A stretch of DNA of 64,000 nt, taken from NCBI GenBank assembly GCA_016186175.1, contig JACPMB010000009.1, positions 1-64,000 on the forward strand, read 5' to 3'. Numbering within the stretch: position 1 is the first letter of the stretch; the number at the start of each line of letters is the position of its first letter. A program made the position numbers and the translations under genes. The notes under the pieces were generated by a model that searched no databases, was not told the DNA's origin, and saw only the letters and a list, made by a program, of their open reading frames with translations. The stretch is from Candidatus Peregrinibacteria bacterium. GTDB taxonomy: Bacteria; Patescibacteriota; Gracilibacteria; Peribacterales; Peribacteraceae. This document shows positions 46,115 through 54,729 of this stretch, piece by piece.

Positions 46115-48432
46115 TCTTTCTTCGTAATCTGTCCTTTTCGGCAAGTCGCTTCTCTTTCCCAAAGGAACGGAGACTTTGTCACGCAGTCGAAAGCAGAAGC
46201 GAAGCTAATACAAACGGCGAAGTGAAAAATTCGCCCGAATTTTGCGTGAAAGCCAGCATGAGCGAATGTATCAACAAAGCTGACAAATTTGCGGTATCCG
46301 CCCGTGCCGTCACCAATTTTATGGAGAACTGCGCAAAGTTTGTCGGCGAATTTCTGCAGAAGCTCAATAAGGCTATGCCCGACGGCATTAAAGCGCACGG
46401 GAATATCCCATTAATCCCCGTGCACACAGAAGGCGGCGCAAAAACGCAGATTGCCGATACACCGCCTTCAATACAGAATTCCACGAATGTCGAACCTGTC
46501 GCCTCCCTGAATATAATCGAGAAACAGGAATCAGAAAAACTTGTCCTATACAACATGATCGAAAATCCAGCGGTGACAAAGGCTAGGATGGCTAAGCTTC
46601 AATCTGCCGAAATTGCGTCGAATGTCACGCCTGCAAATTCTGCGGACGCCGAACCGGCGCAGAGAATCAATCTACTATCTGCCAGTGATCGTGCAAATGA
46701 TCGCGTGAACGAGCCGCGCGTTTCACGCGAAGTCGTCGCAGAGCGCGTCCGGCGCGGTGAGATGTTTTTGGATAGCTCGAATTTCACCAGGTCGGCCGAA
46801 GGAGTGTGGTCCGCTCCGGATACTCCATGGAAGTTCAGGGCCGATAACAACGGGCGGTGGCTCGCGCAACGGTCGAATACGGATCCGTGGATATATGTGG
46901 ATTCCTCTGCCAGCACAAGCGCGGGCGATCAGCGCATTGCCACACTCCTGCAATTCATGCGGCAGAGCAGCTCTATTACACCCGAACATGTTCAGGATGT
47001 GCTGCGTGCCAACAAAAGACAGGAGATGAAGCGCGAGGGCAGTCTCTGGCTGCTGCAAAACGGATGCACCCCGTATACGGGCGCCGGCGGAGGATTCGAG
47101 TACAGCACCGGCTTCTCGTTCAACTTGAATCCACAATTCCAATTCGTTGATGGAAAGTGGGCCGTGCGCTGGAGAACCAGAGATAATTGGAGCGATCCTT
47201 CAACTGTACGGGCTCCATCGGGACGAGGCGAGACGGCAATCAACGCCATTCTTGGGCACCTTTCCGTTCTCAATACGCGTATCAACGAGGCTGGAACGCT
47301 CCATGCCGGGCCATCGGACGCCACGGCGGCGGGCCCAGCCGCCGTCGTTAATCTGGTGCCGGCGGCGCCTGCCGAGTTACAACGGCAGGCAGAACCGCAA
47401 AATCCGGAGCAACGAGCGGAACGTGAAAGGCAAAAGGAGATGGCGGCAAATTCCATCGGTATTTTCCAGAACAATACGGCGATAGCCGCTCAGCAATACG
47501 CCAAGGACGGGAGCCCCGGAAATCTGGTGAACATCATCCAGGCGGCGCAAGAAGAACTGACGGCATTGCGACGGAATATGATCCTGATGCAGGATGAGCC
47601 GGAAATAAGTAAAAACATGGCCGAGCGCATCGGCCAAATTCAAACAATGCTAACGGAAGGAAAGCTTGTGGAGCATGTTACAGTACTTGCCAAGCGTGCG
47701 GACGATGCGCTGGCCCGCGCCCGCGCAAGAGTGAACGAAGTCATCGGCAGGGAACAGCAGACCATCATTAACGAAAACGTCGTACGGAAATCCGGCGGAT
47801 GGTTCGGCGGGGTTCATCGCGCCATTACCAACTCCAATCCATACGAGATACAAATCACCAATGCCAACATGACGATCTCGCGCATGAGACTGGTCATGGA
47901 ACAAATTGACAAAGCCATAGCACAACCCGATGCACTCACGAAAATCCGCGCCGCAGAAACCGCCTTCAGTTTCATACGCAACGCGAACCGGAGTAATGCG
48001 CAATTCAATCAGGAAATGTACAAACTGGAGCAGGAAGCGATAACCGTCTCGCGCGATATAGCGATCTCCGTTTCCACCACGATTGCGACTCTCGGCACGA
48101 GCGCCGCGTTTTCACTGGCCGCCCGCGGAGCAACCGCCGCCGCAGGCGCGGCGTCCAATACAGGAGTCACCACGATTCTCAGCATATTGCGGCAGGGAGG
48201 GGTCAAGCTGGCACAGCGCGGCGGACAAGCAGCCCTGAAGGCGCTGCCGTCGGCCGTCGGAGTAACAACCGATGAAATGAGAACAAAAACACAAGGAGGA
48301 ACCATTGATTCCGGTGATGTCTTAACGGCGGCAATGAGCGTTGCAGACCAGGTTGGCCAGAAGGCGTTATCCAGCCCCTTTGGCAAAGCCAGTGGCGTAG
48401 TACGGCGGCTGGCGAAAAAATTACTTGGCTGA
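46111..48432 (+). CDS. Large (about 773 aa) protein of unknown function
   Basis: ATGA overlap with methyltransferase copy 2; N-term FSFPKERRLCHAVESRSEA; two GRW-type motifs; hydrophobic C-term segment AISVSTTIATLGTSAAFSLAARGATAAAGAA. Confidence 0.82.
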   Translation: MIFLRNLSFSASRFSFPKERRLCHAVESRSEANTNGEVKNSPEFCVKASMSECINKADKFAVSARAVTNFMENCAKFVGEFLQKLNKAMPDGIKAHGNIPLIPVHTEGGAKTQIADTPPSIQNSTNVEPVASLNIIEKQESEKLVLYNMIENPAVTKARMAKLQSAEIASNVTPANSADAEPAQRINLLSASDRANDRVNEPRVSREVVAERVRRGEMFLDSSNFTRSAEGVWSAPDTPWKFRADNNGRWLAQRSNTDPWIYVDSSASTSAGDQRIATLLQFMRQSSSITPEHVQDVLRANKRQEMKREGSLWLLQNGCTPYTGAGGGFEYSTGFSFNLNPQFQFVDGKWAVRWRTRDNWSDPSTVRAPSGRGETAINAILGHLSVLNTRINEAGTLHAGPSDATAAGPAAVVNLVPAAPAELQRQAEPQNPEQRAERERQKEMAANSIGIFQNNTAIAAQQYAKDGSPGNLVNIIQAAQEELTALRRNMILMQDEPEISKNMAERIGQIQTMLTEGKLVEHVTVLAKRADDALARARARVNEVIGREQQTIINENVVRKSGGWFGGVHRAITNSNPYEIQITNANMTISRMRLVMEQIDKAIAQPDALTKIRAAETAFSFIRNANRSNAQFNQEMYKLEQEAITVSRDIAISVSTTIATLGTSAAFSLAARGATAAAGAASNTGVTTILSILRQGGVKLAQRGGQAALKALPSAVGVTTDEMRTKTQGGTIDSGDVLTAAMSVADQVGQKALSSPFGKASGVVRRLAKKLLG

Positions 48433-48486
48433 AATCTTCAGTCACCGATCGGCGCCCTTCGGCTCGCTTCGTTCGCTCAGGGTCAT

Positions 48487-48560
48487 TCGATCTGGTCCAC
48501 TCGGCGCCGTACAGGCTCGGGTGGGGAGAGGCGACGCTGTGCTTCTATCGGAGGAAGTAG
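48487..48560 (+). pseudogene. Duplicated 3' end of DOT1-like methyltransferase copy 2
   Basis: Aligns with 46041-46114 at offset 2446 including the stop position (TGA vs TAG); few mismatches in 74 nt. Confidence 0.92.
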
Positions 48561-48586
48561 CGCTATTCAGCTATAATCATAATCGC

Positions 48587-48673
48587 GCTGGGGTGGCGGA
48601 ATCGGCAGACGCGCCGGCCTTAGAAGCCGGTGGGAGCAATCCCTTGGAGGTTCGAGTCCTCTCCCCAGCACCA
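48587..48673 (+). tRNA. tRNA-Leu (anticodon TAG), CCA encoded
   Basis: GCTGGGGTGGCGGAATCGGCAGACGCGCCGGCCTTAGAAGCCGGTGGGAGCAATCCCTTGGAGGTTCGAGTCCTCTCCCCAGCACCA; long variable arm; TATAAT at 48572-48577. Confidence 0.96.
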
Positions 48674-48711
48674 GTCAATTTTTTTCTTTGAGTGTATTCA
48701 CGGCGAACCCA

Positions 48712-48760
48712 TTGACCGCCTGAGTTGACCACTGTACAATAAGTACTCGTTTACGTACTT
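48712..48760 (+). promoter_or_regulatory. Promoter and operator-like repeats of the YefM/YoeB module
   Basis: TTGACC-N17-TACAAT; TGTACA at 48733-48738; inverted repeat AAGTAC-N8-GTACTT 48741-48760. Confidence 0.65.
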
Positions 48761-48765
48761 AACCA

Positions 48766-49011
48766 ATGACTACTACTTCGTATACCGATTTCCGTGCGCA
48801 TCTCGCGCAATTCTTCGATAAAGCGGAGCACGACTGCGAAGAGATCGTCGTGAGCCGCGGCAAGAACAGAAAAGTGGTCATTCTTTCTCTGGATGTTTAC
48901 CTCTCATTGCAGGAAACAGCGTACCTTCTTTCATCAAAGAAGAACCGGAAGCATCTGGAGAAATCGTTGAACCAGGCCAGGAACGGCAAGACGACCCCCG
49001 CTCCATTCTAA
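48766..49011 (+). CDS. yefM: YefM/Phd-family antitoxin
   Basis: SYTDFRAHLAQFFDKAEHDCEEIVVSRGKNRKVVILSLDVYLSLQETAYLL. Confidence 0.9.
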   Translation: MTTTSYTDFRAHLAQFFDKAEHDCEEIVVSRGKNRKVVILSLDVYLSLQETAYLLSSKKNRKHLEKSLNQARNGKTTPAPF

Positions 49012-49015
49012 GAGT

Positions 49016-49273
49016 ATGCCGCGAATCCGTTTTACCGAAGAAGCAAATAAAGATTTCCGCTATTGGAAGCGTCATGATTCCACGAAGACCAGGCGCATCG
49101 AAAAACTGTGCAAAGACGCCACACTCCATCCATTTGAAGGAATCGGCAAACCCGAGCCGTTAAAGTTTGATCTCCATGGGTGTTGGTCCCGTCGCATTGA
49201 TCGCATAAATCGTCTTGTATACCAGGTCACGAAAAAAGAGATCGTCATCATTTCCTGCAGGTATCATTATTGA
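49016..49273 (+). CDS. yoeB: YoeB-family toxin
   Basis: FTEEANKDFRYWKRHDSTKTRRIEKLCKDATLHPFEGIGKPEPLKFDLHGCWSRRIDRINRLVYQV...IVIISCRYHY. Confidence 0.95.
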   Translation: MPRIRFTEEANKDFRYWKRHDSTKTRRIEKLCKDATLHPFEGIGKPEPLKFDLHGCWSRRIDRINRLVYQVTKKEIVIISCRYHY

Positions 49274-49277
49274 ATTA

Positions 49278-50861
49278 TCATCTCCGGTAGATTCCCAAAA
49301 TCTCCACTCCATCCACGGTGATCGCATGCGCCTTCTTCTCTTCCGCGAACACGTGCGCGTATCCGCTCCCACGGAAGTTGTCGAGGATATAGTTGGCTTC
49401 GCCGGGTTCGACGAAATAAAGCCGGTTCCAGTCCTTTAGCGGCAGAGTATCTGCGGCGGCCTTGCCGGTGCGAGCCGCTACAAAGACGTTGATGTGCTCC
49501 CGGGCGTCATTCTTAAGCACCCACTCCAATCCGGCGCGGTAGCTCAGTCCCCAGTAATCAAGCTCGAATTTTCCCTCAGCAAGCCGCGCCGGAATGCTAA
49601 AATAAGCGTATTCGAACGGATGATTGCGCAACATCCAAATTCCGGTTGAGCCCATCTGGAAACCCAGAAGCCCATATATGACCAATCTGGCTGCAAGCGT
49701 TCCTCGGAATTTTCCCAATATCAAAATGAGCCGCTGAACTCCTTCCAGCGCCATTAAAAGGAACGCGGGATAGATAAAGAGCATGTGCCGCCACTCGTCG
49801 AAAATTCCGATCGGGAAAATCAACAGCGCGGCAATGGGGAGCGAAAACCAGAAAAGCGCGAGGGCCGACGCGGGTTTTTCGCGCAACAGCCGAAGAGGAT
49901 GCATAACCAGGCGGATCCAGAGCGTCGAAAAGCCGATGACAAAGAATAACGAATATACGACAGGAGTCGTGATTCCGATCCAGACCGGAAGATAGTGCCA
50001 TGGCACGCCCGCGGCGGACACCTGTTCGCCGAAGTAAAAGCCGCCGCCAAGACGCGATGCGTTGTTAAACAGCGCGCCGATCAATCCACGGATCGGGTCA
50101 TGCCATAAAAACGGCCAAACGAGAATCAGGATCAAGGCCAGGACAAGCAGGTACGCGGCGCCAGACGCGACTTTTTTCGCGGTGGAAATCCGACCGGCGC
50201 ACAAAAACACCATGGCCAGCGCCGGCATCATCAATCCGAACGGCCGCATGCTGATTAAAACGGCGGCCGACACCGCGTGAACGCACAGTCGGGGTATCGT
50301 CCTCTTTTCCAGCAGTCGCAGCAGCGTCCACGCGCTCATGGTGAAAAAGAGCATCGCCGGGACATCCTTCGGATTATAAAAACCGTGCGCAAAAAGGCGC
50401 GGACTCAGCATGAACATCACGCTTCCAAGCAGCGGCGCCTTCCAGCCGCCGAAACTCAATATCGCAATGCGGTAGAACAAGACAACAGTCAAAAAGAACA
50501 TCAGAAACGTGAAAAAATGCCTCATGAACCAGATGTCCGCTCCATCGGTCAGGCCGAGCGCAAGTTCAATCCCGCGCATCATTACCTGCGCGACGGGATT
50601 GAAAAAAGCCCAATCCTGCCCGGCCGGCGCCGGCCCGCCAAGGAAAAGATACGCAAACGAGTCATTGCCGAATTTGCGCATCGCAGGTTCGTCGGCGGAA
50701 ACGCCATAATCGCGGAACGCGGCGACGCCGATCACAAGGAATATTGCAAAAAAGCAAAGAGTCAGAACGGGCCGCAGCCGTTGTTGGCAAAGCCGGCAGA
50801 AGTTTCTTATCTCCATAACCGGCTGGTGATGCTGGCCGCAGCACATTCTCAAGAAGGTCAT
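49278..50861 (-). CDS. Membrane glycosyltransferase (GT39/PMT-like, dolichyl-phosphate-mannose mannosyltransferase type)
   Basis: Polytopic; GVSADEPAMRKFGND...PLLGSVMFMLSPRLFAHGFYNPKDVPAMLFFTMSAWTLL. Confidence 0.75.
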   Translation of the reverse strand: MTFLRMCCGQHHQPVMEIRNFCRLCQQRLRPVLTLCFFAIFLVIGVAAFRDYGVSADEPAMRKFGNDSFAYLFLGGPAPAGQDWAFFNPVAQVMMRGIELALGLTDGADIWFMRHFFTFLMFFLTVVLFYRIAILSFGGWKAPLLGSVMFMLSPRLFAHGFYNPKDVPAMLFFTMSAWTLLRLLEKRTIPRLCVHAVSAAVLISMRPFGLMMPALAMVFLCAGRISTAKKVASGAAYLLVLALILILVWPFLWHDPIRGLIGALFNNASRLGGGFYFGEQVSAAGVPWHYLPVWIGITTPVVYSLFFVIGFSTLWIRLVMHPLRLLREKPASALALFWFSLPIAALLIFPIGIFDEWRHMLFIYPAFLLMALEGVQRLILILGKFRGTLAARLVIYGLLGFQMGSTGIWMLRNHPFEYAYFSIPARLAEGKFELDYWGLSYRAGLEWVLKNDAREHINVFVAARTGKAAADTLPLKDWNRLYFVEPGEANYILDNFRGSGYAHVFAEEKKAHAITVDGVEILGIYRR

Positions 50862-50896
50862 TATCCGCTATAATACAAGGATTGCAGATTGCGCAG

Positions 50897-51244
50897 ATGT
50901 TCGATCCGGCTTCAATCGCAGGCCAAAACAGTACCCTCATTCCGACCGGTGATAAACTGTACGACATGCTCATGCGGAGCATCGAGCCGGATCTCATGAC
51001 CGGCCAGATTCCGCTGCTTGACGCAAAGTACAAAAACGAAACGCCGGGGGAAGCCGCAGTGCGAGCGGAGCGGTACAAGAAAGCATTCGCCGAGTACGAC
51101 CTGCAACTCTCGGCGTATCTCGCAAAACTTCATGCCAAAGCGCGCGAATACCAGTCAACAGCGCGAAATTCCATCGAAAAAGATGAGCGCACAAAGGAGA
51201 GGCGGGCGCTCTCCGACATTGAGAGTGCGATTGGAGCGGCATAA
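50897..51244 (+). CDS. Small helical protein, 'PTG/IEP' family copy 3
   Basis: PTGDKLYDMLMRSIEPDLMTGQIPLLDAKYKNETPGEAAVRAERYKKAFAEYDLQLSAYLAKL; TATAAT at 50869-50874. Confidence 0.8.
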   Translation: MFDPASIAGQNSTLIPTGDKLYDMLMRSIEPDLMTGQIPLLDAKYKNETPGEAAVRAERYKKAFAEYDLQLSAYLAKLHAKAREYQSTARNSIEKDERTKERRALSDIESAIGAA

Positions 51245-51272
51245 GCAGGCAAAAGAGACCAACTGGAATGTA

Positions 51273-52118
51273 TCAAATGCCGAGAGCGCGGCGTTCCTTC
51301 GCGATCGCGGATTTTTTCATCAACAAATCGGCGCCTATCTCGGCTTTGTGCTTGCGCGTACCCGCTTCGGCGTCGCGCTTTCTGTTCATTATGTCGCTAT
51401 TCAGTTGAGCGAGCCGCCGCTGTTTTTCCGCCAGAAGATCGGCGCGCTTCTTCTGCATGGTTTTTGTCAATTCATCCAAACGCGACTTGCCTTCCGGCCC
51501 CATGGCAAGAAGTCGCGTATTGTTCCGCGATTCCTCGTCATACAACTTACTTTCCAGATCGCGAAATTCCCTTGCGATCCTGTCGCGCTCGCGCAGGCCG
51601 GCGCTTTCAATTTCGTTCTTGGCGCGCAGTTCTTCCGAATCGGTTTTAAGCTTCGCCTGATATGCGTCGCGTTCGATGCGCAGCATTTCCGCCTTCAATT
51701 CCTGGTCTTTTTCGTAAAGCTTGCGCTCCTTTAGGGCCTTGGCTGCCGCGGCAGCGCGGAATGACAAGAAAAATTTTCGTTGTTTGTCCTCATTCTCCCT
51801 TTTATTTTTCCGCTGCTCCTCCAGCGCACGGGCGACGTCCGCCCTGCGCTGCTTATCACGCGCGATCTCTTCCTTATTCAATTTCTCTTTTGTCAGCCAC
51901 AGCTGATCATGCCGCTTCTTTTTTTTCGTCGCGATCTCCTCTTTGATGATGGCTTCCTTGCCGCGTTCTATCAACAGATGCTGGCCTTCTTTGCGTCCGG
52001 CTGCGGCGGCCTGTTCCGCTCTTTGCAATTCCCCGGCTTTTTTCAAACTCTGTTCGTGGAATTTCCTAAAATCTTCCTTCCTCTTTCGTTCCGCGTCGGC
52101 TGCGTGAGAGTCATCCAT
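51273..52118 (-). CDS. Charged coiled-coil protein of unknown function
   Basis: MDDSHAADAERKRKEDFRKFHEQSLKKAGELQRAEQAA...; nearly continuous predicted helix. Confidence 0.75.
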   Translation of the reverse strand: MDDSHAADAERKRKEDFRKFHEQSLKKAGELQRAEQAAAAGRKEGQHLLIERGKEAIIKEEIATKKKKRHDQLWLTKEKLNKEEIARDKQRRADVARALEEQRKNKRENEDKQRKFFLSFRAAAAAKALKERKLYEKDQELKAEMLRIERDAYQAKLKTDSEELRAKNEIESAGLRERDRIAREFRDLESKLYDEESRNNTRLLAMGPEGKSRLDELTKTMQKKRADLLAEKQRRLAQLNSDIMNRKRDAEAGTRKHKAEIGADLLMKKSAIAKERRALGI

Positions 52119-52140
52119 ATTATGAATCGCGAATCTACGG

Positions 52141-53901
52141 TTATTCTTCAACGATACTGATTCCGAGTTCCCGCAACTGCTTCTCCGGCACGGACGACGG
52201 GGCCCCGAGCATCAAATCCCTGGCTTTCTGATCTTTGGGGAAAGCGATCACCTCGCGTATGTTCGGCTCGCCGCAAAAAATCATCGCCAGACGATCGAAA
52301 CCCCATGCGATCCCGCCGTGCGGAGGCGCACCGTAGCGGAACGCGCGCAGCATGTGTCCAAAACGCCGCTCGGCTTCCGCGTCGTCTATGCGCAGGATTT
52401 CGAAAATTTTCTTCTGCAGGTCGTGCTCATGAATCCGCAGCGAGCCTCCAGCTATCTCGAAGCCGTTGAGGGCGACGTCGTACGCCTCGGCTTTCGCTTT
52501 AAGCGGGTCGCGGTCGACCATCTCCATACTTGCAACATTCGGGCGCGTGAACGGATGATGAACCGCCGAAATCTCCCCCGTGTCCTTGTCCTTCTCGAAC
52601 ATCGGAAAATCGGTGATCCAGCAATATGCGAATACGTCCGACGGGGCCAGGCTGCGCCTTCGCGCAATCTCCGTCCTGACGGCGCCGAGGCTGACGCATG
52701 CGGTATAAAACTCATCTGCGGCAAAAAACAGCAAATCCCCGTCCTCCGTGCCAGCCGCGTTTGCCATCTTCGCCGTCGCGTCCCCTCCGAGTTTTTCCAC
52801 AGGGACGCCATCGAATTTCCTTCCATTCTTCTTTATCCAGGCGAGCCCCTTGGCTCCGTGGATTTTCGCATGCCCGGTCAGATCATCAATCTCCTTGCGA
52901 GAGAGCGCGGCTCCGCCCGGGACTCTCAAGCATTTTACAACGCCGCCGGCCTCCGCGGCCTTCGCAAAAACGCCGAATCCGCATCCGCGCGCCATGTCTG
53001 TCATATCCGTGAAAGTCAATCCGTAACGGAGGTCCGGCTTGTCTGATCCGTATGCGTTCATCGCTTCGTCGTATGTCATGCGCGGGAAAGGCACCGAATG
53101 AATCTTAATGTCCCGCCGCAGCCCTACGGTTAAAGCAATTAGCGCCTCTTCGGTCAATTTCATGACGTCTTCCGCATGAACAAACGACATTTCGATGTCA
53201 ACCTGGGTGAATTCCGGCTGGCGGTCCCCGCGCTGATCTTCGTCGCGGAAACATCGCGCAATCTGCATATAACGGTCGAGTCCTGCTATCATGCAAAGCT
53301 GCTTAAGCTGTTGCGGGGACTGCGGCAGCACGTAAAACCGGCCACCATGCAGCCGAGACGGAACCAGATATTCGCGCGCGCCTTCCGGAGTGCCTTTTAT
53401 CAGGATCGGCGTCTCAACCTCGATGAAATCGCGATCATAGAAGAATTTTCGCACAGCCTGCAGAAGACGATGACGGAGCATCACGTTCCGCTTCATTCGC
53501 TCGCGCCGGATGTCGAGGTACCGGAATTCCAGGCGCAGCTCCTCGTTTATGCCGATGTCCTGATCAATTTCAAAAGGAGGCGTTTTTGATTCGCTTAAAA
53601 CGACGAGGCTCGCCACCTCCACTTCTATTTCGCCGGTTGGATTCTCCGCGCGTTCTGCTCCTTCCAGCCTCCTTCGCACCTTGCCCTCGATTTTCAAAAC
53701 CCATTCCGGCCGCGCGGCTTCCGCCGCCAAAAAGGCGTCGCCGCCCGGCGCGACGACTATTTGCGTAGTTCCGTACCGGTCGCGCAGATCAATGAAGATC
53801 AGTCCGCCGTGATCGCGCCGCCGGTTCACCCATCCGCAGAGAACCGCGCCTGTTCCGATGTGGGAGGCGCGCAATTCGCCGCAGGTATGAGTACGAAGCA
53901 T
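52141..53901 (-). CDS. aspS: Aspartyl-tRNA synthetase
   Basis: MLRTHTCGELRASHIGTGAVLCGWVNRRRDHGGLIFIDLRDRYGTTQIV...RCFRDEDQRGDRQPEFTQVDIEMSF...GIAWGFDRLAMIF. Confidence 0.97.
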   Translation of the reverse strand: MLRTHTCGELRASHIGTGAVLCGWVNRRRDHGGLIFIDLRDRYGTTQIVVAPGGDAFLAAEAARPEWVLKIEGKVRRRLEGAERAENPTGEIEVEVASLVVLSESKTPPFEIDQDIGINEELRLEFRYLDIRRERMKRNVMLRHRLLQAVRKFFYDRDFIEVETPILIKGTPEGAREYLVPSRLHGGRFYVLPQSPQQLKQLCMIAGLDRYMQIARCFRDEDQRGDRQPEFTQVDIEMSFVHAEDVMKLTEEALIALTVGLRRDIKIHSVPFPRMTYDEAMNAYGSDKPDLRYGLTFTDMTDMARGCGFGVFAKAAEAGGVVKCLRVPGGAALSRKEIDDLTGHAKIHGAKGLAWIKKNGRKFDGVPVEKLGGDATAKMANAAGTEDGDLLFFAADEFYTACVSLGAVRTEIARRRSLAPSDVFAYCWITDFPMFEKDKDTGEISAVHHPFTRPNVASMEMVDRDPLKAKAEAYDVALNGFEIAGGSLRIHEHDLQKKIFEILRIDDAEAERRFGHMLRAFRYGAPPHGGIAWGFDRLAMIFCGEPNIREVIAFPKDQKARDLMLGAPSSVPEKQLRELGISIVEE

Positions 53902-53916
53902 GCGTTGAGTATATAG

Positions 53917-54363
53917 TCATTTGAACAGCCTCCCCAATTCTTCCTTGAACTCCTCGACGTCTTTGAATTCCCGATGAACAGACGCGAACCGGATGTATGC
54001 GACCTGGTCGAGTTTTTTCAGTTCCCGCATCACGTCCGTCCCGATTGTGGAGCTGCTAACCTCCTTTTTATTCGCCGCCCATTTCTCCTCGAGCTTGGTG
54101 AGGAGACGATCAATATTCTCCTGCGTTACCGGTCTCTTTGTGCACGAAAGCCAAATTCCGCGCTCTAATTTGCCACGCGAGTACGGCTCGCTGGTGCCAT
54201 CGCGCTTTACCACGATCAGCGAACTCAATTCCTGTCTTTCAAATGTTGTGAAACGATGCTGGCATTTGGGACATTCCCGACGACGGCGAACGGCACGGCC
54301 CTCTTCCGAGAGGCGGGAGTCAATGACGGAAGTGTCTCCGAATCTGCAACGCGGACAAAACAT
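53917..54363 (-). CDS. nrdR: Transcriptional repressor NrdR
   Basis: MFCPRCRFGDTSVIDSRLSEEGRAVRRRRECPKCQHRFTTFERQE; ATP-cone. Confidence 0.96.
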   Translation of the reverse strand: MFCPRCRFGDTSVIDSRLSEEGRAVRRRRECPKCQHRFTTFERQELSSLIVVKRDGTSEPYSRGKLERGIWLSCTKRPVTQENIDRLLTKLEEKWAANKKEVSSSTIGTDVMRELKKLDQVAYIRFASVHREFKDVEEFKEELGRLFK

Positions 54364-54407
54364 GCGCAGAGCGTAGCGGAAAACCGCGCTTTTGCCAGAT
54401 CAAAAAA

Positions 54408-54629
54408 TCACCGAGATTTCCTCAAATCCTTCATCAGTCTGTAAAGCTCAGCAGCCTGCAGATTTGGAGGCAAGGAGGCGGCGGGCCGGTTATCTGTCTG
54501 TTCGGCGGGCTTCTCCTTATCACTTGCGCCAGCAATCCGTTGCACAGCTTCGATTGTAACAGGTCCTGGCTCATTACATTCCGGTTTGGACATAAAAATT
54601 GGGGTAAGGCGCGCGGCTTGTACAAACAT
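54408..54629 (-). CDS. Hypothetical small protein
   Basis: Complete ORF in an otherwise empty gap; no family recognised. Confidence 0.35.
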   Translation of the reverse strand: MFVQAARLTPIFMSKPECNEPGPVTIEAVQRIAGASDKEKPAEQTDNRPAASLPPNLQAAELYRLMKDLRKSR

Positions 54630-54729
54630 AACTTAAAAAGGTCAAGGCCTGTCGCCGCAAATGCCATCGCTAGTGCGCGATTTGCGCGTCATTAAAAGGA
54701 AAAATTATCGCAGATCTCAAATTCTACGG

